This document shows, piece after piece, positions 12,821 to 25,245 of a DNA stretch of 64,000 nt. Numbering within the stretch: the first letter of the stretch is position 1; each line of letters starts with the position of its first letter. The notes under the pieces were generated by a model. The model was not told the origin of the DNA and did not search any database. It saw only the letters and a list, made by a program, of their open reading frames with translations. This DNA is from Canna indica (taxonomy: Eukaryota; Streptophyta; Magnoliopsida; Zingiberales; Cannaceae), in assembly GCA_034359265.1 (NCBI GenBank), contig CP136893.1, positions 21,646,001-21,710,000 on the forward strand. The letters are read 5' to 3'. The translations under genes were made by a program, and so were the position numbers.

Positions 12821-13265
12821 GCAGTCCTGTCTAATTCGGTATCTTTTCTGATCAGGTGCAATTCTGATGGGCGGGGGATCTACAAAAGACACTCCGACGC
12901 TCAAGTCAATAGATATTCAATGTGAAAGTAATAAAATTGGAACTTAGGTTACTCGAGGCGTGTTGTGTTTCTATTTATTGCAGGTTGAGATAATAACCCT
13001 GCCCGACAATCTCGCAGGTTTATTGCTCGAAATGGGTCGAGACTGATCCTGAAGATAGCGGGCTCGTAATGACGTATCCCTCGTAATTAGGGATGACATG
13101 AATATTCTTGTATAACCGTGTGGAGCCCTCGGGCAGAGCCATTAGGTCTGGCTCAAATTGGGTTCAAGAGTGTGGGGCGCTGCTAAGCCTGATATATCTG
13201 GTCATGCCCAAAAGTACTAGTCTAGTCCAGTTTATTAAAGAGTTGATATAATATTTTTTAAATCT
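12821..13265. repeat. possible LTR-retrotransposon fragment
   Basis: A sharply more GC-rich block in AT-rich DNA. It contains GGGGGATCTACAAAAGACACTCCGAC and GCTCAAGTCA, phrases that to my knowledge recur in LTRs or non-coding parts of plant Gypsy-type elements. No ends, primer-binding site or coding region are seen. Confidence 0.3.
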
Positions 13266-14311
13266 TGTGCTCTTACTTTTGAACAATGCATATATCTAAT
13301 AATATATTTTTTCTACGTGTATATTTAACTAATTTTAAATCACTTTGTACGCATAAATTAAGAGCGTGAAATAATTTACCATTAAATATAGGATTAAATA
13401 ATTGTTTAATAGAAGGAATACTAGAAACACTATTACTAGCATTGTTACAATTAATTAATTCTTCATCATTTATGTAATTGAAAGAGGTACCAAGTTAGTA
13501 GCCGAAAAAAATAGCAAAGAAACTGTGGGGATATTTAGAAAGTTCAAAACTAATTTTTTTTGTAAAAAAATATTTTCATCAATCCAATATATAGTAACAC
13601 AAATATAAGAATATATAGTACGTTCACTGGATCAAACATGAGATGTTAAATATTTGGTTTATTATTTTGAAAATTATTTATTATATTTTTTTATACTTGT
13701 AAAGTAATTTTAAAGCATCATTTTTTATTTTATTTCAAATAATTTTTATATAATTTAATTATAAAATATTTTAAATCCAAGTTGAAATATTTGGTTGTTC
13801 AATTTTAATTAAAAGGAGATTCACTTTAAATAATTAAATTTATAAATTATTGACATTAAATACTTGATTATACGAAAATGTTATTCAACTAAAAAAAGTT
13901 AAATTTTAATTGGATGTTTCTCACTCATTGATCTTCAAGCTGGAAGGCTTATATTTGTGTTTCGAGCTTTGTGGCTTTCCTAGAAAATTAATTAATAGTG
14001 ACTAAATTTCTGGTGACATTTTTCTCAACTCTTTTTAATTACTTTAATCCTATTGATGATTTGAAACCCTTATAGGTGACTTGTAACATAGTTGAATATA
14101 TGCATCTAGTGCTTGTGACTAGAGATAGACTCCTTCGTACGTACCTTTTCTTTTGGTGACAGTGGAGTTCTTTATTGTCACTTGGTTTTTGACTCTCTCA
14201 CATTTGACGAAGGTTTTTCCACGTTAAAATTGATTTTTTTGATTTGTAACTCATTTGCTACAACTTGTTGTTATTTGATTTACTTGGTTTCATCCTTATT
14301 AGTTCTTAGTA
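13266..14311. other. AT-rich intergenic DNA
   Basis: I see no gene, RNA gene or clear repeat here. Confidence 0.4.
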
Positions 14312-14413
14312 GGGGTGTAATCAAGTCGAGTCGGGTTCGAATACATGCAAGCTTAGTTCGGCTCCTTTAAAAAATGTTGAGGTCGAACTCAAGTTGAAGA
14401 GTGGTCGAGCTTT
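14312..14413. repeat. left part of a 'GTCGAGTCGGGTTCGA' dispersed repeat, split by insertion
   Basis: Begins AGGGGTGTAATCAAGTCGAG, the typical opening of a common plant repeat rich in GCTCGAGCTC-like words. It stops abruptly at the LTR beginning at 14414 and appears to resume at about 20706-20960 with GCTCGTAAGG and GAGCTCAATT. The LTR block therefore seems to have inserted into it. Confidence 0.45.
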
Positions 14414-14769
14414 TATTGGTCTATGATTTTTAATATTGGTCTTAATTCTAATTTTGATGATAACAAACTCGGAACTAACATTGTTCATTGAAAAATAATT
14501 TCATGTCTCAAGTCGAGTAGCACACGACGTCCACGATCGAATTAAAAATCGACGCAGAATCGAAAAACTCAAAGGACATTAATCGATGCTCATGAGCGAA
14601 AAGAAGACTTAGAGTTTAAGTTTCTGGGTCTAGAATTAATGTATATTCCTAAATGTGCATGTTGATAATAATGGAAACAAAACTTGAAACACGAAAATCG
14701 AACTAAGAACCGAAGTCGTGCTAGAATTGCACAAGGTGCACTTTCGATCAAACCTTTGATCGATTGAAG

Positions 14770-15254
14770 TGTAAGAAAAATTAATGCCATAAGAAATTAC
14801 ATGAATTAAGAATACCAAAATATAAATAGATAAATGAAAGATTGAAGAGATAGAAATACAGCGAAAGTAATTTTCTGGGTCTCCAGGAATAACTAGATCT
14901 TCCTCTACATCACTTTCTCAAAAGGCTCTGCTTTGATGGGAAAAGCAACAATGAGCTAGGGTTTCTAATCACTGATTCTGTCATGTGTGAAGATGGACCT
15001 AGTCTCTATTTATAATTGATTAAATGAGTCATCTCCATCACGAGCTTTATTAATCGGGTCTACACTTGACTAATCACACCAATGAAGGTTAAGTGTTTCG
15101 AGCTCAAGTCACATGGATCAAATTAAATGAACCAATATGTATCTCAAATAGGATCATAAGATTAACACGTTTAAATCAAAAACCACAATTGACCGTAGCC
15201 CAAAAAAGAATATTTAAATATATATATATATATTAATTAAAAAATATTCTAACA
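14770..15254 (-). repeat. 3' LTR (left copy) of the non-autonomous element
   Basis: Begins TGTAAG and ends AACA on the plus strand. It is nearly colinear with 19424-19917. A TA dinucleotide run (about 15218-15233) lies near its right end. Confidence 0.78.
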
Positions 15255-15639
15255 TTCTTCCACTTGGGCAAGGTCAATTGCATTACTATAATTTGAAAAT
15301 ATTCATTTAAAAAATGACTCTCGTGTTAATCACAAAAATATGACCACAAGAAAAAATATGATCCAAGATGCAACACTTATTATGACTCTTATCAACAAAC
15401 CAATAATATTGGATCATAGCAGTCATCACGTCATTCATGGACATAAGACTTTCCATGATCACGAATATCACTGACATTGTCGACAATTGTCATTGGTGTG
15501 AAGTGTAGCATGAAAATAGCACTCAAAATAATCTAACAATACTAATGTTATTTTCATTGTCAGTCATCATACTTTCTCTTATATATATACCTTTCGACAA
15601 GAGAAAGCGTATGATTTCAAAAAACCATAATATCCCTAT

Positions 15640-15880
15640 ACTCAAATATGGTGTCAATCAGTGGACAACTTGATTCATATGACACCGAGTCTCAAATATG
15701 CAAAATAAACAAAGTCATGATGCCCTAGACTCAAATATGGTATCAATCAATGAGCATCTTGATTCAAATGATACTAAGTCTCAAATATGCATATAGATAA
15801 TCAAAATCATCATGTCGCCCAGACTCAAATATGGTCAATCAAGGGACAACTTAATTCAATATGATATCGAGTCTCAAAAC
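15640..15880. repeat. tandem repeat, about 3 units of 75-90 bp
   Basis: The unit carries ACTCAAATATGG, ATCAATCA, GACAACTTGATTCA and GAGTCTCAAATATGC. It recurs at about 15640, 15728 and 15820 with point differences and small deletions. It lies inside the non-coding interior of the LTR element. Confidence 0.7.
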
Positions 15881-18489
15881 ACATTGAACATATATATATA
15901 TATAGTGACAATAGAATACAAATTATTAAGCATGCATCGAAGAGTTCAATAATTGGCATAAATAAACATAACACTCCCACTAACCAAGCATATTAAATGA
16001 ACTCAAAATACTTATATTTTGAATATGTCTTTCAAAGACTATAAGTCTAAGTCCCTTGGTTAAGAAATATGCTAATATAAAAAATATTTCTATGTGTTCA
16101 ACTATAATATCTCCTTATTTACAAGATCTCTAACTGTCAAAAATTTGATTCTAAATGTTTGGAGTCTTGTAATGAGATATACAATGTGAAGTTATATATT
16201 AATATTTTTAGGTCAAATAGCTTGATAGCTAGTTACTAATATAAAAATATTTTTCTCCCACCGACATTCACATATATATACTAATCAATTATTTTCTCCA
16301 CATCTTATGAAAATTACTATCTCATCAACAAGTGATTTAGGAATCAGTTAATTAATGAGAATGAGAACATATCCTCTTTGAGCAAATAAATTTTCTAGAC
16401 CAACGCACACTCTAATAACTTTATCACAATATAATTAGAATGTGTTAGATTAAATTATAGGGCATATAATAAAATTAAAATTGAGGCTAACCAAATATTA
16501 CACATTCACCTTTGGGCAGAACATGCAATCAGGATATAAAGCCTCGATGAGTTAAATGATGAGAATACACTTATTTTCGAAAACTTATCACCTTTGGGCA
16601 GACAGAATTCTAGACCAATGCACACTCTTCTAACTTCATTACAAAACTTCCAATTAAAACACCCAATAGTCCTCCTTTGGAATAAACTATTGAATGAATT
16701 AATTTGAAACATTCCTCGTATGATAAAAAAAATCACTAATCACTACAAGTAATCCCACTTTGGCAGTAATTACAAGCAATAATCAGTGAAAAATCTTATA
16801 CATGAATCAATTGCCTACATGTCAAATATTCAAATTCATAATATATATTGCAAAATTGATACAAGAATAAAGTACCATAATTAATAATGAATTTAAATCA
16901 ATGATCATTTCAAAATATTATTTATATTTATGTGGTTATAAATTATGTCATCTACCTCTAATTGTAGCTATATTAGATTTCACATATATAAAATGACAGC
17001 ATAATTTGCAATAATAAATTAACATTCAAAATAATCGACATAACATAAAATGAATAACAATGTTATCATTAAATAATAAATTAATCCATGAATATTCTAT
17101 ATAAAACATATATTGCATAACATGTAGCATAGCAATAAAGTGGACATCAATAAATCATGGATTAAATATTGCCAGCAAAATGAGGATAATAAATCAATTG
17201 TATTGTGTTAATTCTGCAGTATTATAATAAAATCATGATAACATTGCTGCATTAGGCCTAAATAAAGTAGAAAAATAAGCTTATTTATAGTGCGCATAAC
17301 TTTTGATAACAGCAGGCTAAAAAATTTGAGATGAACCATTAATAATATTGGGCTCATATAAAAAGTCCAATAGCTCAGTTTAGTTCCAACAATAGATAGA
17401 AAGAAATTACGTAGCAACATTAAATTTTAAAATACTGCAATAAATGCAAGATAATATCGACAATAATAAATTATGTGATCAATTATATCATAAAATTTAA
17501 TATACTAAATCACAAGGCTTATATTGGGATCAAAAGTCTAGTTCATAAATACACAAGGCTCCTAAAAATTAAATACAATAAAAAATGATTCCAACACAAT
17601 TTAAATATTATAAAAACACTCTCATAAATAGTAAATTTATTTAGAAAAATGACCCACAAACATTACTAGGTCCAAATATATCTAATATGTATTAAAATGA
17701 GCAATATACGATCATATGCATTATTTCAGCTATGCATTAAGTAAAATATAGCATAACATAAAGTACAATGATAAAATAAGAAATTAATATTTTATGACCT
17801 CACATGAGGCAAAATATATCATGATGTACAATAATAAATTGGCATTCATAAAATTTGCATGAATTAAAAAAAAGAGCAAATAATCATGTCAACATGAAGA
17901 AAAATGACATAAATAAATTAGCCACATTTCTACATAAAACATATGTACCATGACAATGACAACAAAATTGACAATGATAAATTAAGATCAATTATAGCAT
18001 GTGAACAAAATTAGCATGATAAATTAATCTATGTTATGTTCATATTGGCTCATGAGTGGGTAGACAATAATGTTGTATTCAAAATTTCATATCATGATCT
18101 AATTCTAAAGTAAATTGGTCAAATATATAGTCAACCAATAAAAAATTTCACTGAACCAATATTGAACAAATCATAAAAGGATCAATTAAGCATGAACAAA
18201 ATGTAATTGAGATGAACCTAACATAATTTAGATGAACCGATAAAGATTAAATTGAACCAGTCAAAAATATGGTGAACCGATTAAAAATTAAGTTGAACCA
18301 GTTAAAAATTGGGATGATCCTGACTGAAATCAATTAAGCCAATTGAATTGAAATTGAAATAAATCGGATTCAATTAAAAGAGTAGACTGGCTTAATTGAA
18401 AGAAAAAAAAATTGAATTGGACCAATCTAATTAAAAATCAGGACGAATCAGTAAAAAAAAATGAACTAATTTAGTTAAAAACTAGGCTA

Positions 18490-18900
18490 AGAATTGGTCG
18501 GCCCACTTGGCCCGATCGGCAGTGCAGAGTTGTTGGGCCTGCTCGGCCATCAGGGCCATGAGCTCGAAAGGGCACAGCCCAGATTTCACGGGACGAGCTC
18601 GCTTGCCACAGGCGGAGCGACGGCTCTGCTCGTGTCACAAGCGGTGTGCTGCACGGGCGGCGAGGCATCATGTGGGCGATGCATGCCTCGCGAGACGCGC
18701 CCAGACGCGTTGTAGGAGATCGACGCTCACAGGAGCAAGCACCCTCGGCGCGCGTGTCGAGGCAGAAAACTCACGAAAGCGGTTCATGCGACGAGTGGCG
18801 TTGCACGCACGACTAGGCAAGACGCGAGTGCTTGCATGCCTCGCGAACTTCGTTTACCATGTGCGGCACCCGCGTTAGAGGCGCGCTTGCCGAGGCAAAT
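18490..18900. other. GC-rich island inside the LTR element
   Basis: About 400 bp of markedly GC-rich DNA (GGCCCACTTGGCCCG, CTCGCGAGACGCGCC, CGCGCTTGCCGAGG) bounded by very AT-rich sequence on both sides. Open frames cross it on both strands, but none resembles a protein family known to me. It could be captured host DNA or the element's own 5' leader, since it lies near the minus-strand 5' LTR. Confidence 0.5.
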
Positions 18901-19423
18901 GCGGCAACATAAACAAATAAAAAGAAAATAGTCCCGAGGCAATGACGGCATGCTATGAGAAAAGCCCTAATCGAGAAATAGCAATATGTTTCCGATAAAA
19001 ACACACGGAACCAGGCGCTCATACCGAGGCACAACTATAATTCATGAGCAGAGATTGAGGCAAACGCAACAAAATCCGAGAAGAGAAAAAAAAATTATAC
19101 AGGAATCATGGTATATGTCCGCAGGCAACATGTATATTTCCGATCACAACAATAGGTAAGTTTTCAAAAAATAATCGATATATTTCGAACGGTGCACGTA
19201 CGAAAAACATGAACAATAAAGAATCATGTGGTGCAAAAGAATAATACCAGGATCGATGATCGAGACAGAAATAAGCATGCGGCAAGATACCGCAACAAAA
19301 GAAATAAATCTCGAAAAATAATATATGATCATGCACAATCAAGATCAAGAAAAGACATGAATCAAAATATTATATAAAGAAGATTGGATTCTTAATTCAA
19401 TGTAAAAAGGCTCTGATATCAAT

Positions 19424-19917
19424 TGTAAGAAAAATTAATGCCATAAGAAATTACATGAATTAAGAATACCAAAATATAAATAGATAAAGGAAATATCTTA
19501 CTTGAAGAGATAGAAATACAGCGGAAGCAATTTTTTGTGTCTCTAGGAATAACTAGATCTTCCTCTACATCACTTTCTCAAAATGTTCTGCTTTGATGGA
19601 AAAAACAACAATGAGCTAGGATTTCTAATATCTAATTCTGTCATATGTGTAGAGAGGACCTAGCCTCTATTTATAATTAATTAAATGAGTCCTTTTTGTC
19701 ATGGGCTTCATTAATCGGGCCTACACTTGACTAATCACACTAATCAAGGTTAAGTGTTTCGAGCTCAAGTCACATGGATTAAATTAAATGAGTCAATATG
19801 CATATCAAATAAGATGATAAGATTAATCTGTTTAAATCAAAAATCATAATTGACTGTAGCCTATATAAAAAAAATAAAAAAATAAAAAATATATACATTA
19901 ATTAAAAAATATTCTAA
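19424..19917 (-). repeat. 5' LTR (right copy) of the non-autonomous element
   Basis: Begins TGTAAGAAAAATTAATGCC and runs in parallel with 14770-15254. The end differs (TTCTAAGG in place of TTCTAACA), so the terminal CA has been lost or mutated. Confidence 0.75.
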
Positions 19918-20705
19918 GGAAGATCAACATCAATCGATGAGCCCAACAGTCAGAAAAATACTTGTTGCATGCCATTGAATCCAAATTGTTTGTTGATGTT
20001 TGTCTATAAAAATTCCCCACGTGCCTTGCTTTGACATCTTAGAATTCATTAAGCTATTCTTCGATAATTATCGATCTTTCATTAGTTATTTACTCTAAAC
20101 CCTATCTTTTTACTACTTTCTTCTTAGATGAGCCTTGGACCAAATGATTCATTATCAAAAGGCATTAAGGAGAGCTAGATTGCATCATTTGGAGCTAAGT
20201 ATTATTATTCTATTTATTTGCTCCATTTTAGTTGTGTTTTGCTCGATTTATTATGTGATTTAAGCTTGTGTGTATACCTAAGGTACGTGTAAGTCTTGAG
20301 TTTGAGTGGCAATTTTGGGGTTAAGGCAAAAGTCCACTCGATTAACTAGAAATTATATTGTTATTCTTAGGATACATGTGTTGGAGGTAATCTCGGGGAG
20401 ATGATCGTTGTCTTAATTAGCTTGTAAGTCCTCTAGAAAGAAATAATATAATTATAGTGAATTCAGATTAAATCCTAAGCAGAGTGCTTAGATAGTAGAC
20501 GAAGAAAAATTCACAAACCACTATAAATCATTGTATTAGCATTGATTAACATGTTTGTGTGGTCACTTGTTTATATTCACTTATGCACTTGATCGTTAGA
20601 TCGTGTGTTTTGCCTAATTAGTTTAAGAAAATGATAAAATTAAAATTAGGCTTAATTTTGTAGTAACACACTGTTCAATCCCCTAGTGTGATCATTTCCT
20701 CTAAG

Positions 20706-20960
20706 AACTTTAATATCCAGGCTTGAACTCAGCTCGTAAGGCTTATTTTCTTTTCGAGCTTAAGCAAGCTCATGAATGAGCTCAATTATATATGCTTAGC
20801 TCGAGATTGAGCTCTATGGCTCAAATTCTATCGAGCTCAATTGATCTCGAACTTAATCACACATGTAAAGCTCGATTAGGCTCGCAAACTCTTTGAGTTG
20901 AGTAGCGATTAGCTCGAGCTTGACAAGATCAAGTCGAATTCGAATTTTCATCGAGTTGAT
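20706..20960. repeat. right part of the 'GCTCGAG' dispersed repeat
   Basis: Dense in GAGCTC, GCTCGAG and GCTCATGAA words (GGCTTGAACTCAGCTCG, GCTTAGCTCGAGATTGAGC). It continues the repeat seen at 14312-14413. Confidence 0.45.
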
Positions 20961-22859
20961 ATCAAGTATCTCATGAACAACTTAGCTCACTTGCACTCGT
21001 AGTTTTCACAAGCGGCAAGGTTTATTGTTTCTATTGCAATTATAGTTAATGATTGAATTATTAGTTGGTGTTCTTCCCCTGATCGAGCCAATACGAGGAA
21101 ATAAATTGCAAGGATTTGATATTTTTGAGATATATTTTAAGATTTTGTTAAAAATAGTTATGATAAGGGCAAATACGTACTATGATTTAACAAATTCATC
21201 AAAAGTGCTTCCGCGTTTGATAGAGGCATGTTGTCAAAGAAACGAAACGAGTAAAGTGTGAGAAATTCAATTATTGTTGCCGAAGACTAAAGTGGCCTCC
21301 ATCTACTATTGTTGCCGTCATTTATTTCCCTAGTACACATTTTATAGCATTTGACCGAAGACTAGCCGCCAACCATTTTAATCTCCAATTATTCTACTTC
21401 TTACTACGTCGACATAATTCAATAACCTAGCTACGATAATATATACATCATACAAATCTATATATATACTAATTATACTTATGACTTTACTCTTGACTGT
21501 ATATGATTAATTAATCTTTTCTCTTGCACCATCATCATGACCGACCAAGTGACTCAACTACTAATTACTATATGTATGTTGTGGAGTTGTGGAATCCTTC
21601 ATGTTCCATCATCTCCTTCAATGATTGCAATGTGGGTCGATTCGTATCCAGAGTCCAAACAGATTAATAAACTAATGTGCATGTTTGGTGCGGTGGTTCG
21701 TCTTATCTTTTGGGGTGTGGTTGTGTTATTTGAACCCACTGAGACGAGGAAGATTAATTATATATATACATGATATATGAGTATCCTTTATGTGTGGTTG
21801 TCTTGTTTGAATTTATTTGTAGATGATCAGATGTGGGACATCAACGCAACACCGTCGTCAGCCATCCCAACACGTCTCAATTTTAATGCCTCGCAAGCCT
21901 CCAAATACTTCATCATACAAATAAAATTAGTTTTATATCCGATTAGCTTCCTATATCATGGAATTCAATAAAAGAGTTGGTTAATTATTCTTGAATCAAA
22001 TAATAATAAAATTTAAATTGATAAGATGAAGGGCATGTGCAATTAATTACAACACCGACTTTTGGTTCATGGAAAATGGATATATATATATATATATATA
22101 TTCGATATTTCTTCCTGATGGGGTCCACAAAATTGACGCCCGACCCTTTTTTTCTAATTGACTCTTGTGATTGAGACCCACAACCAAACATTGATTCCTC
22201 CATCAATCTCTCATCTCCTCTTAATGCACACCATCGGACGGCTGTCCTCAACTTAAAACCTATTAAAAATTTAAAACAGTGGTCTTAGTAAACTTTTATT
22301 GCCCATCGATCGACTTTTTACTGTTCGTTTCGTTTGCTTGGTTAATTTATATATGCAATAGAATTATGAAATTAATTTATATTATTGACTGAGATAAACA
22401 AAGATATTACGGAATGATTAGCTTAGTTAAATGTGTGGTAGGAGGTAGGTTGATTTTCTTTTCGGCTATTCATTTGATTGAGATGAGATATAATCTACAT
22501 TATTCAAGCAAAAGTGAACCAAATTAGATTGGGTTATAACATTCAATCTATTTGAGGCATGTCAAGCGTAAGTGGTTATAATTAAGTCGTATTAGTCCTT
22601 GAATGGCGTGGAAGATAAGCTGTCATTGACTCATTGGCTTTATGATGAGGTCATCATCATGAGACAATCACCACCACCAGCAAAATATTTCATCGAGGTT
22701 TACTCATTCTGTCTTCAAATTTATCTACTTTTTATTTATTTCTCAAATCAATCTCCCATCAAAAGTGAAGTATATAAATAAAATAAAGATTATTACAAGG
22801 AGAAGCACGAAGCAGAAAGGAAGCCGCCATCAGTCAGTCTCTTCCTTTAATGATTTAAT
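20961..22859. other. intergenic DNA upstream of the NHL gene
   Basis: Several short open frames (for example near 21049-21261 and 21537-21773) carry no family signal that I recognise and have no supporting splice or repeat structure. A TA microsatellite lies at about 22080-22101. The last few hundred bases probably serve as the promoter of the NHL gene. Confidence 0.4.
22080..22101. repeat. (TA)n microsatellite
   Basis: Eleven or so uninterrupted TA units. Confidence 0.85.
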
Positions 22860-22867
22860 CTTTATAA
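22860..22867 (+). promoter_or_regulatory. possible TATA box of the NHL gene
   Basis: TTTATAAG lies about 85 bases upstream of the ATG at 22950 and is followed by a pyrimidine-rich leader (CTCCTCAATTCCTCTTCTC), as expected for a plant core promoter. Position and motif only; no experimental support. Confidence 0.4.
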
Positions 22868-22949
22868 GCGACACCGCCTCCTCAATTCCTCTTCTCATCT
22901 CCTTCTTCTCCTCCATCTCCCCTTAATCTTGCTCACCAAGTGTTCGACC

Positions 22950-23588
22950 ATGTCGGAGAAGAAGGACAGCTGCCACATCCACGGCACTTGCAAGCGCCAC
23001 AAGCTCTACCGCCGCCTCTTCGCCGCCTTCCTCCTCCTCCTCATCCTCGTCGCCCTCGTCATCCTCATCATCTGGCTCGTCCTCCGCCCCACCAAGCCCA
23101 AGTACTACCTCCAGGACGCCTCCGTCGCCCACCTCAACCTCTCCTACGCCGGCCTCCTCACCTCCGTCATCCAGGTCACCATCTCCTCCCGCAACCCCAA
23201 CGACCGGATCGGCATCTACTATGATCGCCTCGTCACCTACGCCCAGTACCAGGGCCAGCAGATCACCGCCTCCACCCTCCTCCCCACCGGCTACCAGGGC
23301 CACAACGACGTCACCGTCTGGTCCCCCTACCTCTACGGCGCCGCCGTCCCCCTCGCCCCCTACCTCGCCGACGCCATCTCCCAGGACCTCCACGCCGGAT
23401 ACCTCCTCCTCTACGTCCGCGTAGACGGCCAACTCCGCTGGAAGGTCGGCACCTGGACCTCCGGCACCTACCACATCCACGTCAAATGCCCCGCCTTCCT
23501 CGCCCTCGACTCCGGCAAACCCAAGGACGGCGACGGCTCCTACTATTTCCGCTTCCAGCAGATGTCCGCTTGCAGCGTCGACGTCTAA
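22950..23588 (+). CDS. NDR1/HIN1-like (NHL) protein, LEA_2 domain
   Basis: Intronless gene for 212 residues. The ATG at 22950 is the first ATG in a good context (GACCATGTC); only a non-ATG codon would extend it. A short basic, Cys/His-containing N-terminus (residues 1-22) is followed by one hydrophobic helix (about 23-45), then an extracytosolic LEA_2-type domain. The family hallmarks NPND-RIGIYYD (near residues 87-98) and TGYQGHNDV are present, along with a late FRFQQMSAC. Known family role: plasma-membrane proteins linked to defence and stress responses, related to NDR1 and YLS9/NHL10. Third codon positions are almost all G or C, unlike the AT-rich flanks, which is a common feature of single-exon monocot genes. 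The exact orthologue is not assigned. Confidence 0.92.
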   Translation: MSEKKDSCHIHGTCKRHKLYRRLFAAFLLLLILVALVILIIWLVLRPTKPKYYLQDASVAHLNLSYAGLLTSVIQVTISSRNPNDRIGIYYDRLVTYAQYQGQQITASTLLPTGYQGHNDVTVWSPYLYGAAVPLAPYLADAISQDLHAGYLLLYVRVDGQLRWKVGTWTSGTYHIHVKCPAFLALDSGKPKDGDGSYYFRFQQMSACSVDV

Positions 23589-25129
23589 GGCTTTTAGACG
23601 ACGACGACGCCGGCATCTTTGACGGCGACGCCCACGACCAACGTTTTCTGCCTTTAAATTGACGCCGTTAGTGACGGTCGTCTCGGTTAGTTTCCTTTCT
23701 TCTTCAGTAGACTATAGAAGTACTACAAACAGTGGCATAATTGTAATTATCCGAATAATTAATAATTACTTGTGTTTTTGCATTAAAATGATCATTTATG
23801 GGGCGTTTCACAAATTAAGTTATTTTATTGTCATAATTCAGCCACCTCCGGTTAATTTCCATCAATTGTAAATTAATGAAATAGAATTATGACAATGTCA
23901 TTCAATGTTATTTCTCTTGTGAACGGAATTTGGTTGGGAGAGCAATCAATCATCAATAGTTAGATATATTAGTCAATTTTAATTGTTCGTAAACATGTGC
24001 CTATGCCTTTGAATCATCAATAATTCTGGTGCTAATTGTTGGCCGATTCATGTGCTGATGCTGGTACATCATTGATTTGCTGCAAGTTTGGTCAACTGTA
24101 CAATTATAAATATTTGAGAAAGCTTTGTGCATATGATTGCAAGTTGGACTGTTGGAGAAGACTCTGCAGCAGCCACACAAGTTTCAATCAATCAAAGCCC
24201 CTTTGCCATTGGGTTGTTGCATCGTCTTGTCAGATACCAACTCTAAGCTTTCTAAAGTAGTGTCTATTTAAAGAGGGGCTCCTCTTTTTAATTTTTATCT
24301 TGTTAATTACGGTGCTTATAAACAGGATAAGTTAAGGTAGAAAATGGTATGTGTGAAGAAGAGAATCGAAGCGATATGCATGACCTCCATTTAAGTTGCT
24401 CAATAGAGGACAAAGTATGTGGCAGGGAGAACAAAAGAAGAGGAAAATTAATTCAATTAGGCACGGATTATTTCTCAATAATTCAATTGATGTTCGTTTG
24501 CATTTTAGTGGATGATGACGTGTCTCCATAATTCGATGTTTAATTTGTTCTCTGCTTTGTGTTGATGAGTCGGTCGGTTCGAGTTTAGCTAATTTTCAGC
24601 TTAAATTTGAGTTCGACCTGAGCTTGATCAAACTCATGTGTCGGGATCTGCTAAACCCGATTTGACCCAATCGTGAGAAGGGTCCACCTAGCCTGGCTCG
24701 TGGTTCCTGCCAGGTAGGGTAAAATACGGACACGTAAATTTAGTCAATGTTTTAAACAAATAAAAATAATAGAATAATTTTGGATTACATTTATTAAACA
24801 AAAGAGCAAAATTTAGTTTGTATTGAATCTAAACCAGAACAGTAATACCAAGTTCAACTATTGATTAGTATCCATTTCAAATCGAGTAATTGGTTAAATA
24901 TGCACATTAAGCTTGAGAAGCAAAGCCTATCATTGTAGTTAATTTTGATGACTTCTCTCAATTACTAATTAATTCTAGTTGCTACTGTGTGTGGATGTGA
25001 CGTAAGATTTAAGCATTTGCTTGATATAATAATTAACTACATGCGGCAATTTATGATTCAATTATAGTCTTTGCGCGCATCGACTATAAAAGTTTCGTAT
25101 AATTTATCTTTTTATTTATAGTAATTTTG
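23589..25129. other. NHL 3' UTR and intergenic DNA
   Basis: Holds the 3' UTR of the NHL gene. From about 24570 to 24725 there is a GGTTCGAGTTTAGC / GAGTTCGACC block resembling a dispersed repeat fragment. No supported gene. Confidence 0.4.
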
Positions 25130-25245
25130 CACTAAAAGATAATAATAATTTTGACAATTTAATTATGGATCCGAAAAAATCCGAATTCATATTATAAATC
25201 TAAGAAAATCTTAGATCCAAAATATGATTTTGGATAATTGCTCAT
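25130..25245. repeat. fragment of the foldback MITE family seen at 60911-61663
   Basis: Contains TAATTATGGATCCGAAAAAATC, AATTCATATTATAAATCTAAG and ATATGATTTTGGATAATTGC, matching in order the right arm of the element at 61560-61663. Confidence 0.55.

Larger units (their letters stand above)
15255..19423 (-). other. non-coding interior of the non-autonomous LTR element
   Basis: AT-rich, with many stops in all frames, apart from the GC-rich island at 18490-18900. It includes a tandem array at 15640-15880 and paired phrases TTCTAGACCAACGCACACTC and TTCTAGACCAATGCACACTC at about 16393 and 16610. The primer-binding-site complement lies at its right end. Confidence 0.65.
14770..19917 (-). mobile_element. 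non-autonomous LTR retrotransposon (LARD-like), minus strand
   Basis: Two direct LTRs of about 490 bp (14770-15254 and 19424-19917) share their start (TGTAAGAAAAATTAATGCC) and most of their length; the left copy ends TTCTAACA. Just inside the right LTR is CTCTGATATCAAT (19411-19423), the complement of a tRNA-Met-type primer-binding site. Just inside the left LTR is the complement of a purine tract (CATTCTTCCACTTGGGC). The element is therefore read right to left. Its 4.2 kb interior has no reading frame resembling gag or pol. Flanks are TGAAG on the left and GGAAG on the right, a near-match to a 5-bp duplication. The terminal CA of the right LTR appears lost. Confidence 0.78.
14414..20705 (+). 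mobile_element. solo LTR of a SIRE-like Copia element, interrupted by another retroelement
   Basis: 14414-14769 and 19918-20705 are the two halves of one LTR. The start (TATTGG, then TTTTGATGATAACAAAC) and the end (CACACTGTTCAATCCCCTAGTGTG) match the corresponding ends of the LTR at 37680-39007. Intermediate phrases (GGTTAAGGC, AAATCCTAAG, GTGTTAGCATTGG-like) occur in the same order. No gag or pol adjoins it, so it is best read as a solo LTR. The interruption is the element at 14770-19917. Confidence 0.6.

Noticed and set aside
15640..15880. Possible satellite or centromeric array
   Set aside because: Only about three diverged units, confined to one retroelement.
18507..18878. 123-codon frame in the GC-rich island
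   Set aside because: High GC lowers stop frequency; open frames occur on both strands and none resembles a known protein.
22923..23480. 185-residue minus-strand open frame opposite the NHL gene
   Set aside because: Low-complexity Gly/Val/Asp/Glu composition arises from the GC-biased codons of the real plus-strand gene; no family resemblance.
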